Below are positions 1 to 5,362 of a stretch of DNA of 8,704 nt, in pieces. Under the pieces are notes generated by a model, which had not been told where the DNA came from, ran no database searches, and saw nothing but the letters and a program-made list of their open reading frames with translations. The stretch lies in NCBI GenBank assembly GCA_910587895.1, contig CAJUOE010000231.1:1-8704 (forward strand), given 5' to 3'. Within the stretch, counting starts at the first letter, position 1, and every line of letters begins with the position of its first letter. The DNA comes from an uncultured Lachnospiraceae bacterium. GTDB taxonomy: Bacteria > Bacillota > Clostridia > Lachnospirales > Lachnospiraceae. The translations under genes and the position numbers were made by a program.

Positions 1-63
1 CAGCATGTCAAAGGTGAGCATCTTTTTGTGGGGCTTATAGTAGTGGATAAATCGTTTTAGCAT
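1..63 (-). CDS. ABC transporter ATP-binding/permease protein, N-terminal fragment
   Basis: An open frame begins at an ATG at 63 and runs off the window edge; only 21 residues are visible (MLKRFIHYYKPHKKMLTFDM, then L). This short basic, aromatic stretch (KRFxxYYKPHKK followed by a hydrophobic run) is what I recognise as the start of MsbA-type half-transporters of Clostridia, just before the first membrane helix. A purine-rich ribosome site (AGAAAGAGAG) lies 7-8 bases upstream on the minus strand, and a TATAAT hexamer is at 93-98. The start overlaps the last 29 bases of the radical SAM gene. The exporter assignment rests on 21 residues only, so it is tentative; that a translated gene starts here is more secure. 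Confidence 0.5.
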   Translation of the reverse strand, partial: MLKRFIHYYKPHKKMLTFDML

Positions 64-1243
64 GGGCGTTCTCTCTTTCTGCGTTTTTCCCCATTATACA
101 CCTTTTTCCGGAAAAAGGAAAGGCACGGGCGCGTTTGAGTACCACGCCAATCTTCTTCAGATCGTCAAACGACAGGGGGTTTCGTTTGCGTGCCCTGACA
201 ATGCGCTCTGCGGACTTATATCCAATTCCGGGAACGCGCAGCAGCGTCTGGTAGCTGGCACGGTTGATTTCCACCGGAAAACATTCCAGATGGCGCAGCG
301 CCCAGTCGCATTTGGGATCCAGGAAAATATTGAAGTCCGGATGTTCTTCGGACAGAAGTTCCGAAACCTCAAAATGATAGTAGCGCAGCAGCCAGTCCGC
401 CTGATAGAGCCGGTGTTCCCGAAGGAGCGGCGGTCCGCCGGGGAGCGCCGGGAGCATGGAATTATTATTTACATTCACAAAGGCTGAGTAAAATACGCGT
501 TTGAGCGCAAATTTCTGATAGAGTCCTTCTGCCACGCTCATAATCTGATAATCATTCTCAGGGGTAGCCCCGATAATCATCTGCGTAGACTGTCCGGCGG
601 GAACAAAACGTGGAGCCTTGCGGTATACCGTGACTTCCTGCTTATTATCCGTAATGCGGTTCTGGATCTGGCGCATGGGTTTTAAGATTGTGTTCCGGGA
701 CTTGCAGGGGGCAAGTTTCTGTAAGCTGTCCGCGGTGGGCAGTTCCAGATTGATGCTCATGCGGTCCGCCAGAAAACCGGTTCGTTCCACAAGTTCAGGA
801 TCCGCGCCCGGAATGGACTTGACATGGATATAACCGTTAAAGTGATATACGTTGCGCAGCCGGTACAATGTCTGGTAGATCAATTCCATCGTGTAATTGG
901 GGCTTACCATAATACCGGAACTTAAGAAAAGTCCTTCGATATAATTGCGCCGATAGAATTCCAGGGTAATCGTGCAGATTTCTTCGGGGGTAAAGGAAGC
1001 ACGAGGAACGTCGGAATCCCGGTTGTTCAGACAGTAGGCGCAATTAAAGATGCATTCGTTGGTGAAAAGTATCTTCAACAGCGAAATACATCTGCCGTCA
1101 GCGGAAAAACTGTGGCAGACGCCGGGAGCAATGGAATTGCCCATGCCCCTGCCGCGCCCCTTGCGGTCTACGCCGCTTGAAGTACAGGCAACGTCATATT
1201 TCGCAGCATCCGATAAAATTGTAAGTTTTTGAAATAAATCCAT
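35..1243 (-). CDS. Putative DNA modification/repair radical SAM protein
   Basis: About 402 residues. It carries the radical SAM cluster motif CxxxCxxC (ECIFNCAYC, Cys64, 68 and 71 counted from the ATG at 1243), which binds the 4Fe-4S cluster that cleaves S-adenosylmethionine. Near the C-terminus (about 327-371) is a helix-hairpin-helix, INRASYQTLLRVPGIG, the kind that grips DNA backbone. The whole protein, including KYDVACTSSG, SFSADGRCISLLK and PRFVPAGQSTQM, matches my memory of the family usually annotated as a DNA modification/repair radical SAM protein (TIGR03916 type), whose substrate is unknown to me. Start is uncertain: ATG 1243 fits the family's usual MDLxxKL beginning but has no clear ribosome site; GTG 1264 follows GGATGGTGG; the longest frame starts at ATG 1276. 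The last roughly 28 residues look unlike the family and overlap the promoter and start of the next gene. A LexA-type box lies in its promoter. Confidence 0.9.
   Translation of the reverse strand: MDLFQKLTILSDAAKYDVACTSSGVDRKGRGRGMGNSIAPGVCHSFSADGRCISLLKILFTNECIFNCAYCLNNRDSDVPRASFTPEEICTITLEFYRRNYIEGLFLSSGIMVSPNYTMELIYQTLYRLRNVYHFNGYIHVKSIPGADPELVERTGFLADRMSINLELPTADSLQKLAPCKSRNTILKPMRQIQNRITDNKQEVTVYRKAPRFVPAGQSTQMIIGATPENDYQIMSVAEGLYQKFALKRVFYSAFVNVNNNSMLPALPGGPPLLREHRLYQADWLLRYYHFEVSELLSEEHPDFNIFLDPKCDWALRHLECFPVEINRASYQTLLRVPGIGYKSAERIVRARKRNPLSFDDLKKIGVVLKRARAFPFSGKRCIMGKNAERENAHAKTIYPLL
93..121 (-). promoter_or_regulatory. Candidate promoter with palindromic operator for the ABC transporter gene
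   Basis: On the minus strand a perfect TATAAT lies at 98-93, placing a start of transcription near 86 and giving a leader of about 23 bases before the ATG at 63. The region where the -35 should be (121-116, TTTCCT) is a poor match. The whole spacer is occupied by a perfect 18-base palindrome, cctttttccggaaaaagg, at 101-118. A palindrome between -35 and -10 is a typical repressor or activator site. It is not followed by a T-run on either strand, so a terminator is unlikely. It lies inside the poorly conserved C-terminal tail of the radical SAM gene. Confidence 0.45.
101..118. repeat. Perfect 18-bp palindrome
   Basis: The sequence cctttttccggaaaaagg reads identically on both strands. As a hairpin it would have a 7-bp stem and a CCGG loop, with no U-tract on either side. 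Its placement next to a TATAAT suggests a protein-binding site. Confidence 0.7.
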
Positions 1244-1337
1244 GTCTGTCTGTATTGCATTCACAGTAACCACCATCCAATTATTTTATAAGGAAAGCCA
1301 TGCGTCTATGTGATTCATAAAATATATCTTTCTGCTT

Positions 1338-1365
1338 ATATTATGTGCAGAACATTTGTTCTGAA
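1338..1365 (-). promoter_or_regulatory. Predicted promoter of the radical SAM gene
   Basis: Reading on the minus strand, TTCAGA (1365-1360, 4 of 6 matches to TTGACA) is separated by exactly 17 bases from TAATAT (1343-1338). Transcription would begin near 1331, giving a leader of about 55-90 bases depending on the start codon. The LexA-type palindrome overlaps the -35 element and fills most of the spacer, the usual arrangement for repression. Both hexamers are imperfect, so the promoter call is moderate. Confidence 0.5.
1348..1363. promoter_or_regulatory. LexA (SOS) box
   Basis: CAGAACATTTGTTCTG is a perfect 16-base inverted repeat with the core GAAC-N4-GTTC. On the minus strand the core is GAAC-AAAT-GTTC, which matches the inner part (GAAC RNRY GTTY) of the Gram-positive LexA/DinR consensus; only the outermost C at each end differs from the Bacillus form. 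It lies in the spacer of the radical SAM gene's predicted promoter. The divergent spoIID promoter starts about 45 bases away and is less likely to be its target. Confidence 0.65.
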
Positions 1366-1407
1366 TGCATCATAACATGATATTTCGAAAAAAGCAAGAC
1401 ATTTTAC

Positions 1408-1436
1408 GTATATATGTTCGATTTTTTGCATATAGT
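1408..1436 (+). promoter_or_regulatory. Sigma-E type promoter of spoIID
   Basis: GTATATA (1408-1414) is followed by a 14-base spacer and CATATAGT (1429-1436). These fit the sigma-E pattern KMATATW and CATACANT with one mismatch each. Transcription would start around 1443, just before the ribosome site at 1447-1455. This fits the known mother-cell expression of spoIID in Bacillus. It also puts the upstream ATG at 1365 outside the transcript. Confidence 0.6.
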
Positions 1437-1446
1437 GTTACTGAAC

Positions 1447-1463
1447 AAGGGGGTGTTTTTCTG
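1447..1463 (+). promoter_or_regulatory. Ribosome binding site and CTG start of spoIID
   Basis: AAGGGGGTG (1447-1455) differs from the ideal AAGGAGGTG at one base and is 5 bases from the in-frame CTG at 1461-1463. There is no in-frame ATG, GTG or TTG near it; the neighbouring GTG at 1453 is out of frame. Starting here gives an N-terminus with a short basic segment followed by one membrane helix, as expected for SpoIID. Confidence 0.65.
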
Positions 1464-2396
1464 AGAGAAAAAATAAAAACTTTTCTGGCCGTCTGCGTAC
1501 TAATCCTGGCAGCGCCCTACATCGTTACTTTGCTGTTTCAGGGCAGTGAGACAAGCACTGAGGCAGGCAAGGGGGAACCGGTTATAGAGGAAAAATTTCT
1601 TTCGCAGGAAAATTCAGATAAAAACAAACTGGACGAGGAAGAATACCTTGCCGGCATCGTCGCGGAGGAGATTTCTCTGGATAGTCAGCCGGAGGCCATC
1701 AAGGCACAGGCGGTAATCGCCAGGACATTGCTGGCGGGGGCTCTGGAACGCGAGGAAGAGCTACCGGAATCCATGTCCCGGGAAGAAATGCTTTCCCTCT
1801 GGGGACAAGATGGATTCGAGCAGAATTACCGCGTGCTTGAGTCGGCGCTTACAGCCACCGAGGGGGAAATCCTTGTCTGGGAAGATGCGCCGATACAGGC
1901 AGCATTCCATGCCGTGAGCGCGGGAAAGACCAGGGATGCCAAAGATGCGCTTGGAACGGAAATCTCTTATTTGAAAAGCGTGGACAGCAGCATGGATATT
2001 CCCTCACATGACTACCTGAATGTGAGTTTCATGGAAAAGAAAGATCTGGCAGACAGGCTCAACGAATTGTTTCCGGATGCGGGGCTCACGGCGGAAGGCG
2101 TTGTAAATGAAATTGTTGTTGCCAAACGTGACGCTGGGGAATACGTGCTGGAAGTAGCGGCTGGAAAACATACGATGACAGGCGAAGAGTTCCGCGACTG
2201 CCTGAATTTGAATTCTGCATGTTTCTCCCTGAAAGAGGTGGAGGGACAGGTGCGGATCGTCACAAAGGGCATGGGGCATGGACTGGGACTTAGCCAGTAT
2301 GGAGCCAATGAGATGGCAAAGGCGGGCAGCGATTACATAGAAATTTTGCAGTATTATTATAAAGATGTTGAACTGAAAAAAAATCATAACGAATAA
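1461..2396 (+). CDS. spoIID: Stage II sporulation protein D (SpoIID), peptidoglycan lytic transglycosylase
   Basis: SpoIID is a membrane-anchored lytic transglycosylase that trims denuded peptidoglycan glycans while the mother cell engulfs the forespore. From the CTG at 1461 the protein is 311 residues, close to the family size. It begins with a short basic N-terminus and a membrane helix (about 7-26). The conserved elements are in order: EYLAGIVAEEIS (61-72, with E70 at the position of the catalytic glutamate), IKAQAVIART (80-89), FHAVSAGKTRDA (149-160) and KGMGHGLGLSQYGA (269-282). A longer reading from ATG 1365 adds 32 residues, but that ATG has no ribosome site and lies upstream of the predicted sigma-E promoter. 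The next gene is a SpoIIQ-like protein, the same order as in Bacillus subtilis. The function is well supported; the CTG start is inference from the ribosome site, promoter and N-terminal fit. Confidence 0.92.
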   Translation: MREKIKTFLAVCVLILAAPYIVTLLFQGSETSTEAGKGEPVIEEKFLSQENSDKNKLDEEEYLAGIVAEEISLDSQPEAIKAQAVIARTLLAGALEREEELPESMSREEMLSLWGQDGFEQNYRVLESALTATEGEILVWEDAPIQAAFHAVSAGKTRDAKDALGTEISYLKSVDSSMDIPSHDYLNVSFMEKKDLADRLNELFPDAGLTAEGVVNEIVVAKRDAGEYVLEVAAGKHTMTGEEFRDCLNLNSACFSLKEVEGQVRIVTKGMGHGLGLSQYGANEMAKAGSDYIEILQYYYKDVELKKNHNE

Positions 2397-2410
2397 TTCT
2401 CACACATCCT

Positions 2411-2439
2411 GTATAAACCTTGTTTTTTCGGAAAAACTA
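2411..2439 (+). promoter_or_regulatory. Sigma-F type promoter of spoIIQ
   Basis: GTATA (2411-2415), a 14-base spacer, then GGAAAAACTA (2430-2439). The second element agrees with the forespore sigma-F consensus GGNNANAHTR at every position, and the first fits GYATA. Transcription would start near 2446, about 30 bases before the start codon. Bacillus spoIIQ is a known sigma-F gene, so the match supports both the promoter and the gene call. Confidence 0.65.
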
Positions 2440-2476
2440 AAAAAAGAAAAAACAAACAGAAATGGAAGGTGACAGG

Positions 2477-3277
2477 ATGAGAAATAGAAGAGTATCAGCA
2501 TTTTTTAACAAAAAATCCTATCTGATTGCCGCAGTGTTCATGGTAGTGGCAGCATTTGGCATGACCGGTATTTATTATACCCAGCAGGAAAAGAAACAGG
2601 AAGAGCAACTGGCGAAGGAGCAGGAAAAGCAGATTCAGCAGGCGAAAGCTGAGGATGCCGCCAGGGAGCAGGAAAAGAAAGAAGAAGAGGCAAGAAAGTT
2701 AAAAGAACAGCAGCAGGCAAAGGCGAAAGCGAAGGAGCAGGAAAAGGAAGAAGACGAGACAGAGGCAGTATCCGGTATCATTCCGCCGGAGAATGATAAT
2801 TTCATGGATGAACCGGAGGTCGTGGACAGCGAAGTGCAGACGCCTGTGGAGCCGATTCTTCATTTTGATGCGGAGACCGATCTGGGCTGGCCGCTGCAGG
2901 GAAATGTAATTCTCAATTACAGCATGGATCAGACCGTATATTTTGCAACGCTCGACCAGTATAAGTATAATCCGGCGGTAATTATCAAGGCGGACGTCAA
3001 TACTCCGGTAAAAGCTGTTTCCGGCGGAAAAGTTACCAACGTGGAGACAAATGCGGAGACAGGCGCTACGATAACTGTGGATATGGGCGATGGTTACAGC
3101 GCCATCTATGGACAACTGAAAGAAATACCCAAGAATACGGGAGATTATGTGGAGAACGGAGAAATCTTAGGTTATGTCAGCGAGCCCACAAAGTATTATT
3201 CCGTGGAAGGCTCCAATCTTTTCTTTGAATTGCAGAAGGATGGGGTTCCGGTAGACCCGATGGGGTATCTGCAGTAA
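2477..3277 (+). CDS. spoIIQ: SpoIIQ-like protein with degenerate M23 (LytM) domain
   Basis: SpoIIQ sits in the forespore membrane and binds SpoIIIAH from the mother cell to form the channel or zipper that holds the two membranes together during engulfment. The protein is 266 residues: basic N-terminus, one membrane helix (14-33), a long charged coiled-coil rich in Gln, Glu and Lys (36-94), a linker, and an M23/LytM fold (about 137-264). The metal ligands of active M23 peptidases look lost: HxGxD is replaced by a segment like NPAVII (165-170), YAHL by YGQL (211-214), and HLHFE by NLFFE (247-251). It is therefore probably a binding rather than cutting domain. ATG 2477 is preferred over the in-frame ATG 2462 because the ribosome site GGAAGGTGA lies directly before it. 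The call rests on adjacency to spoIID, domain order and the sigma-F promoter. Confidence 0.85.
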   Translation: MRNRRVSAFFNKKSYLIAAVFMVVAAFGMTGIYYTQQEKKQEEQLAKEQEKQIQQAKAEDAAREQEKKEEEARKLKEQQQAKAKAKEQEKEEDETEAVSGIIPPENDNFMDEPEVVDSEVQTPVEPILHFDAETDLGWPLQGNVILNYSMDQTVYFATLDQYKYNPAVIIKADVNTPVKAVSGGKVTNVETNAETGATITVDMGDGYSAIYGQLKEIPKNTGDYVENGEILGYVSEPTKYYSVEGSNLFFELQKDGVPVDPMGYLQ

Positions 3278-3318
3278 TGATTTAGGAAAAACAGGTATTT
3301 ATTAATATATTGTTTTAT

Positions 3319-3359
3319 AGAGCGGGCGGCGCATGGCTGCCCGCTCTGCTTTTACTTTT
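3319..3359 (+). terminator. Rho-independent terminator after spoIIQ
   Basis: A 12-bp stem (AGAGCGGGCGGC pairing with GCTGCCCGCTCT, one G-U) with loop GCATG spans 3319-3347 and is followed by a T-rich tract (CTTTTACTTTT). It lies 42 bases after the spoIIQ stop. The ATPase gene converges from the other side. On the minus strand the hairpin is followed by an A-rich, T-poor stretch, so it is mainly a plus-strand terminator. Confidence 0.9.
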
Positions 3360-3370
3360 GCATTTTATTC

Positions 3371-4630
3371 TTAGTAATCCAACGAATCCGGGTTCAATAA
3401 AAAGTCATATACATTCATCATTAATATTCCTTCTTCACGGTAAAAGGGCTTTGGCGTATCGGAAGTAATAACGATCTTCTTGAAGGAATCGCCTATTTTT
3501 AGAAATGGCCGGATTTCCTGGGCAACTTTTTCTTCTGTGCCAAGCATATACGCGGATTGGATATAATATTTTTTGGAGCCTTTCCGGCAAATAAAATCCA
3601 CCTCCAATTGTTTTTTGACAGGCTTGCCTGCCCTGTCATTTTCCACAACGGTAAGATTTCCCGTATCAACACGAAAGCCTCGCATTCTCAATTCATTATA
3701 GATTACATTTTCCATGGAATGCGTCACCTCTATCTGGCGGAAATCAATGCGTGAGTTCCTAAGCCCCATATCCATAAAATAATATTTTAACGGCGTACCT
3801 ATATATGCTTTTCCCTTTATATCGTAGCGGTTTGTTTCTTCGATCAGGAACGCGTCTTCGAGATAGCGGATATATTTCGTAATGGTGGTGGCAGTGATTT
3901 TTGAACTGCTCACGCTCTTAAATGTTTTTTGGAGCTTATGGGGATTTGTCAGCGCGCCTATTGCAGACGAGAGAACATCCAGAAGGGTTTCCATTTCTCC
4001 AATATTTCTTATTTTGTTTCGGTTCACGATATCGTGGATATAGGTTTCTTTAAGCAGGCTATCCAGCATTGCCATCTTCTGTTCTTCGGTTTGGGCTAGA
4101 ACAACAAGCGGGATGCCGCCATAGGTAATATATTCATTCCACCCGTCGTAACGATTTCCGTCATATATTGTCATAAACTCGGAGAAACTTAAGGGATACA
4201 TGTGGACTTCATCGCCCCTGCCTCCAAATTCCGTAGCGATATCCCGGGAGAGAAATTTTGCATTGCTTCCGGTTACATAAACATCACAATTCTTTTTGTC
4301 TGTCAGACCGTTAAGGACGCTTACAAATTCATCCATCAGCTGAATTTCATCTAATAGAAAATAGTATGTTTCGTTATCCTTCAATTGTTCCTTTGCCCAG
4401 GGATAAAACTTTTCCGGATTCCGGTAATCCATATTATCAAATAAATCAAAAGCCATTTCTATGATATGGCTCTCATTTACCCCGTTTTCCAACAAATGTT
4501 TTTTGAAGAGCGTACGTAACAAAAAGGATTTGCCGCATCTTCTGATTCCGGTTACAATTTTGATTAAGCCATTATTTTTACGTTTTATGAGCTGTTCCAA
4601 ATAAAAATTCCTTTTGATTTCAATCCCCAT
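3371..4630 (-). CDS. AAA family ATPase with DUF4143 C-terminal domain
   Basis: About 419 residues from ATG 4630, which follows AGAGGTGAT at ideal spacing; the longer GTG at 4639 lies inside that ribosome site. The N-terminal half is an AAA_14-type ATPase: Walker A GIRRCGKS (28-35), Walker B YYFLLDE (89-95), a sensor-like TGSNA (120-124), then GGRGDE (136-141) before the family's YPLSFSEF. A middle helical part (about 195-270) leads to the DUF4143 region with ENVIYNEL (307-314), LEVDFICRKG (342-351) and YYIQSAY (355-361). The E, D and Q/K spacing there resembles a PD-(D/E)XK nuclease-like fold. These proteins are common, often in many copies, in gut Firmicutes and Bacteroidetes; I know of no settled function. 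Full length, no break seen. Base composition looks more AT-rich than the flanking genes, which with the independent promoter hints at separate acquisition. Confidence 0.9.
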   Translation of the reverse strand: MGIEIKRNFYLEQLIKRKNNGLIKIVTGIRRCGKSFLLRTLFKKHLLENGVNESHIIEMAFDLFDNMDYRNPEKFYPWAKEQLKDNETYYFLLDEIQLMDEFVSVLNGLTDKKNCDVYVTGSNAKFLSRDIATEFGGRGDEVHMYPLSFSEFMTIYDGNRYDGWNEYITYGGIPLVVLAQTEEQKMAMLDSLLKETYIHDIVNRNKIRNIGEMETLLDVLSSAIGALTNPHKLQKTFKSVSSSKITATTITKYIRYLEDAFLIEETNRYDIKGKAYIGTPLKYYFMDMGLRNSRIDFRQIEVTHSMENVIYNELRMRGFRVDTGNLTVVENDRAGKPVKKQLEVDFICRKGSKKYYIQSAYMLGTEEKVAQEIRPFLKIGDSFKKIVITSDTPKPFYREEGILMMNVYDFLLNPDSLDY

Positions 4631-4681
4631 ATCAATCACCTCTATAAGATATTTTGGTTAGTATTTGCCTTAGTTTCTTTT

Positions 4682-4710
4682 AGTATACCTGCTTATTTGG
4701 AAGTATTCAA
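4682..4710 (-). promoter_or_regulatory. Sigma-A promoter of the DUF4143 ATPase gene
   Basis: On the minus strand TTGAAT (4710-4705) is followed by exactly 17 bases and TATACT (4687-4682). Transcription would begin near 4675, about 45 bases before the start codon at 4630. The two elements match the consensus at 4 and 5 of 6 positions. Confidence 0.7.
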
Positions 4711-4715
4711 GTGCC

Positions 4716-4741
4716 TGTAAAATTTTTGCTAAAATTTTACA
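4716..4741. repeat. Perfect 11-bp inverted repeat beside the ATPase promoter
   Basis: The arms TGTAAAATTTT (4716-4726) and AAAATTTTACA (4731-4741) are exact complements separated by TGCT. The element begins 5 bases upstream of the -35 hexamer of the ATPase promoter. It could be an operator or an AT-rich promoter-enhancing element. It is too AT-rich, and lacks the right flank, to be a good terminator. Confidence 0.75.
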
Positions 4742-5002
4742 AAATAACAGCGCAGTTGTGAAAATAATAAATCCGTGTTAAACTATAAGAAAATAGCATG
4801 GGATTTCAGGGCAAACAGGCACGGGAAAGATTTTTTTCCATAAAATATTAGTGGGTATGAGTTATCAGAGGATGAAGGCAAACAACCCGCAGCACACGTT
4901 TTTATACTGAGAGTGGAGAACGTTTCCATTGCAAAAGCAAACGGTGGAAGATGATGCCTGAATTGGGAAAAATACCAGAAATCCGGTGCTGCTTTGCATA
5001 TA

Positions 5003-5022
5003 AGAGACTGCTTGCAGTCTCT
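5003..5022. repeat. Perfect 9-bp inverted repeat upstream of the GIY-YIG gene
   Basis: AGAGACTGC (5003-5011) and GCAGTCTCT (5014-5022) are exact complements with only TT between them, ending 38 bases before the GIY-YIG start codon. No T-tract follows, so a transcription stop is unlikely. An operator or a leader hairpin in the mRNA is possible. Confidence 0.65.
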
Positions 5023-5060
5023 CTACATAGAGAATGGATGGGAAAATGTGAGGAAGCCTT

Positions 5061-5336
5061 ATGGCAGGGAAACAGAATGTTACCTATATCCTGCGGTGCA
5101 GCGACGGGACGCTGTACACGGGATGGACAAACAATATAACAAAACGCCTGGAGGCGCACAATGCGGGAAAGGGCGGCAAATATACCAGGGTGCGTACGCC
5201 GGTGGAGCTTGTGTACCTGGAAGAACATGAGACGAAGCAGGAGGCCATGAGCCGGGAAGTGCAGATTAAGCAGCTATCCAGGAAAGAGAAGGACAGGCTG
5301 ATTGCAGATGCAAAAGAAAAACAGGATTTTTCTTGA
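5061..5336 (+). CDS. GIY-YIG nuclease superfamily protein (YazA/YhbQ, UPF0213 type)
   Basis: A 91-residue single-domain protein of the small GIY-YIG group. The GIY-YIG core appears as TYILRCSDGTLYTGWT (8-23), followed by NNITKRLEAHNAGKGGKYT (24-42) with the presumed catalytic Arg29, and EAMSREVQIKQL (61-72) with Glu66 as the likely metal-binding acidic residue. Length matches the family. Such proteins are stand-alone nuclease domains related to UvrC and homing-enzyme nucleases; their cellular role is poorly known, though DNA cleavage or repair is usually suggested. ATG 5061 is the only start: an in-frame TGA lies at 5049-5051, and GAGGAAG precedes the ATG. Its stop codon overlaps the TTGACA of the next gene's promoter. 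Confidence 0.92.
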   Translation: MAGKQNVTYILRCSDGTLYTGWTNNITKRLEAHNAGKGGKYTRVRTPVELVYLEEHETKQEAMSREVQIKQLSRKEKDRLIADAKEKQDFS

Positions 5337-5362
5337 CAGAAGAGCAGGTAAAATGTTACTCT
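5333..5362 (+). promoter_or_regulatory. Candidate promoter of the GH43 gene
   Basis: A perfect TTGACA (5333-5338) overlaps the GIY-YIG stop codon. An extended -10 like element, TG-T-TACTCT (TG at 5354-5355, hexamer 5357-5362), follows with an 18-base spacer. The -10 hexamer is weak (3 of 6), which would fit a regulated gene. The leader to the ATG would be about 65 bases. Confidence 0.45.

Larger units (their letters stand above)
4640..5060. other. Gene-poor intergenic stretch with inverted repeats
   Basis: No convincing gene is seen in these 421 bases. The left end holds the ATPase promoter and a perfect long inverted repeat. A weak plus-strand promoter-like pair, TTGTGA (4756-4761) and TAAACT (4779-4784) with 17 bases between, and a lone TATACT (4903-4908) could drive the GIY-YIG gene. 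Further right are an imperfect hairpin (4921-4943, TTGC-AAAA-GCAA core with flanking CGT/ACG) and a perfect 9-bp hairpin (5003-5022). Two adjacent 18-codon open frames (4798-4851 and 4857-4910) lack ribosome sites and are probably chance. Confidence 0.6.

Noticed and set aside
62..487. Plus-strand open frame of 141 codons
   Set aside because: It lies antisense to the well-supported radical SAM gene, has no recognisable domain and no ribosome site.
1283..1292. TATAAAAT-like -10 element close to the radical SAM start
   Set aside because: No matching -35 at proper spacing, and a better promoter lies upstream with the LexA box.
1365..1460. N-terminal extension of SpoIID from the ATG at 1365
   Set aside because: No ribosome site precedes it, the predicted sigma-E promoter lies downstream of it, and the extension does not look like the family's N-terminus.
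2580..2760. Repetitive CAG/GAA-rich stretch as a DNA repeat
   Set aside because: It encodes the Glu/Lys/Gln-rich coiled coil of the SpoIIQ-like protein; the periodicity is protein-driven.
4805..4900. Possible c-di-GMP or other riboswitch (CAGGGCAAAC-like stretch)
   Set aside because: Only a short piece resembles the aptamer; the expected second conserved block and pairing were not found.
4798..4910. Two adjacent 18-codon open frames (4798-4851 and 4857-4910)
   Set aside because: Neither has a ribosome site or a recognisable sequence; equal length looks like coincidence.
5314..5334. AAGAAAAA / TTTTTCTT inverted repeat as a terminator of the GIY-YIG gene
   Set aside because: The stem is nearly all A-T, lies within the coding end, and has no T-tract after it.
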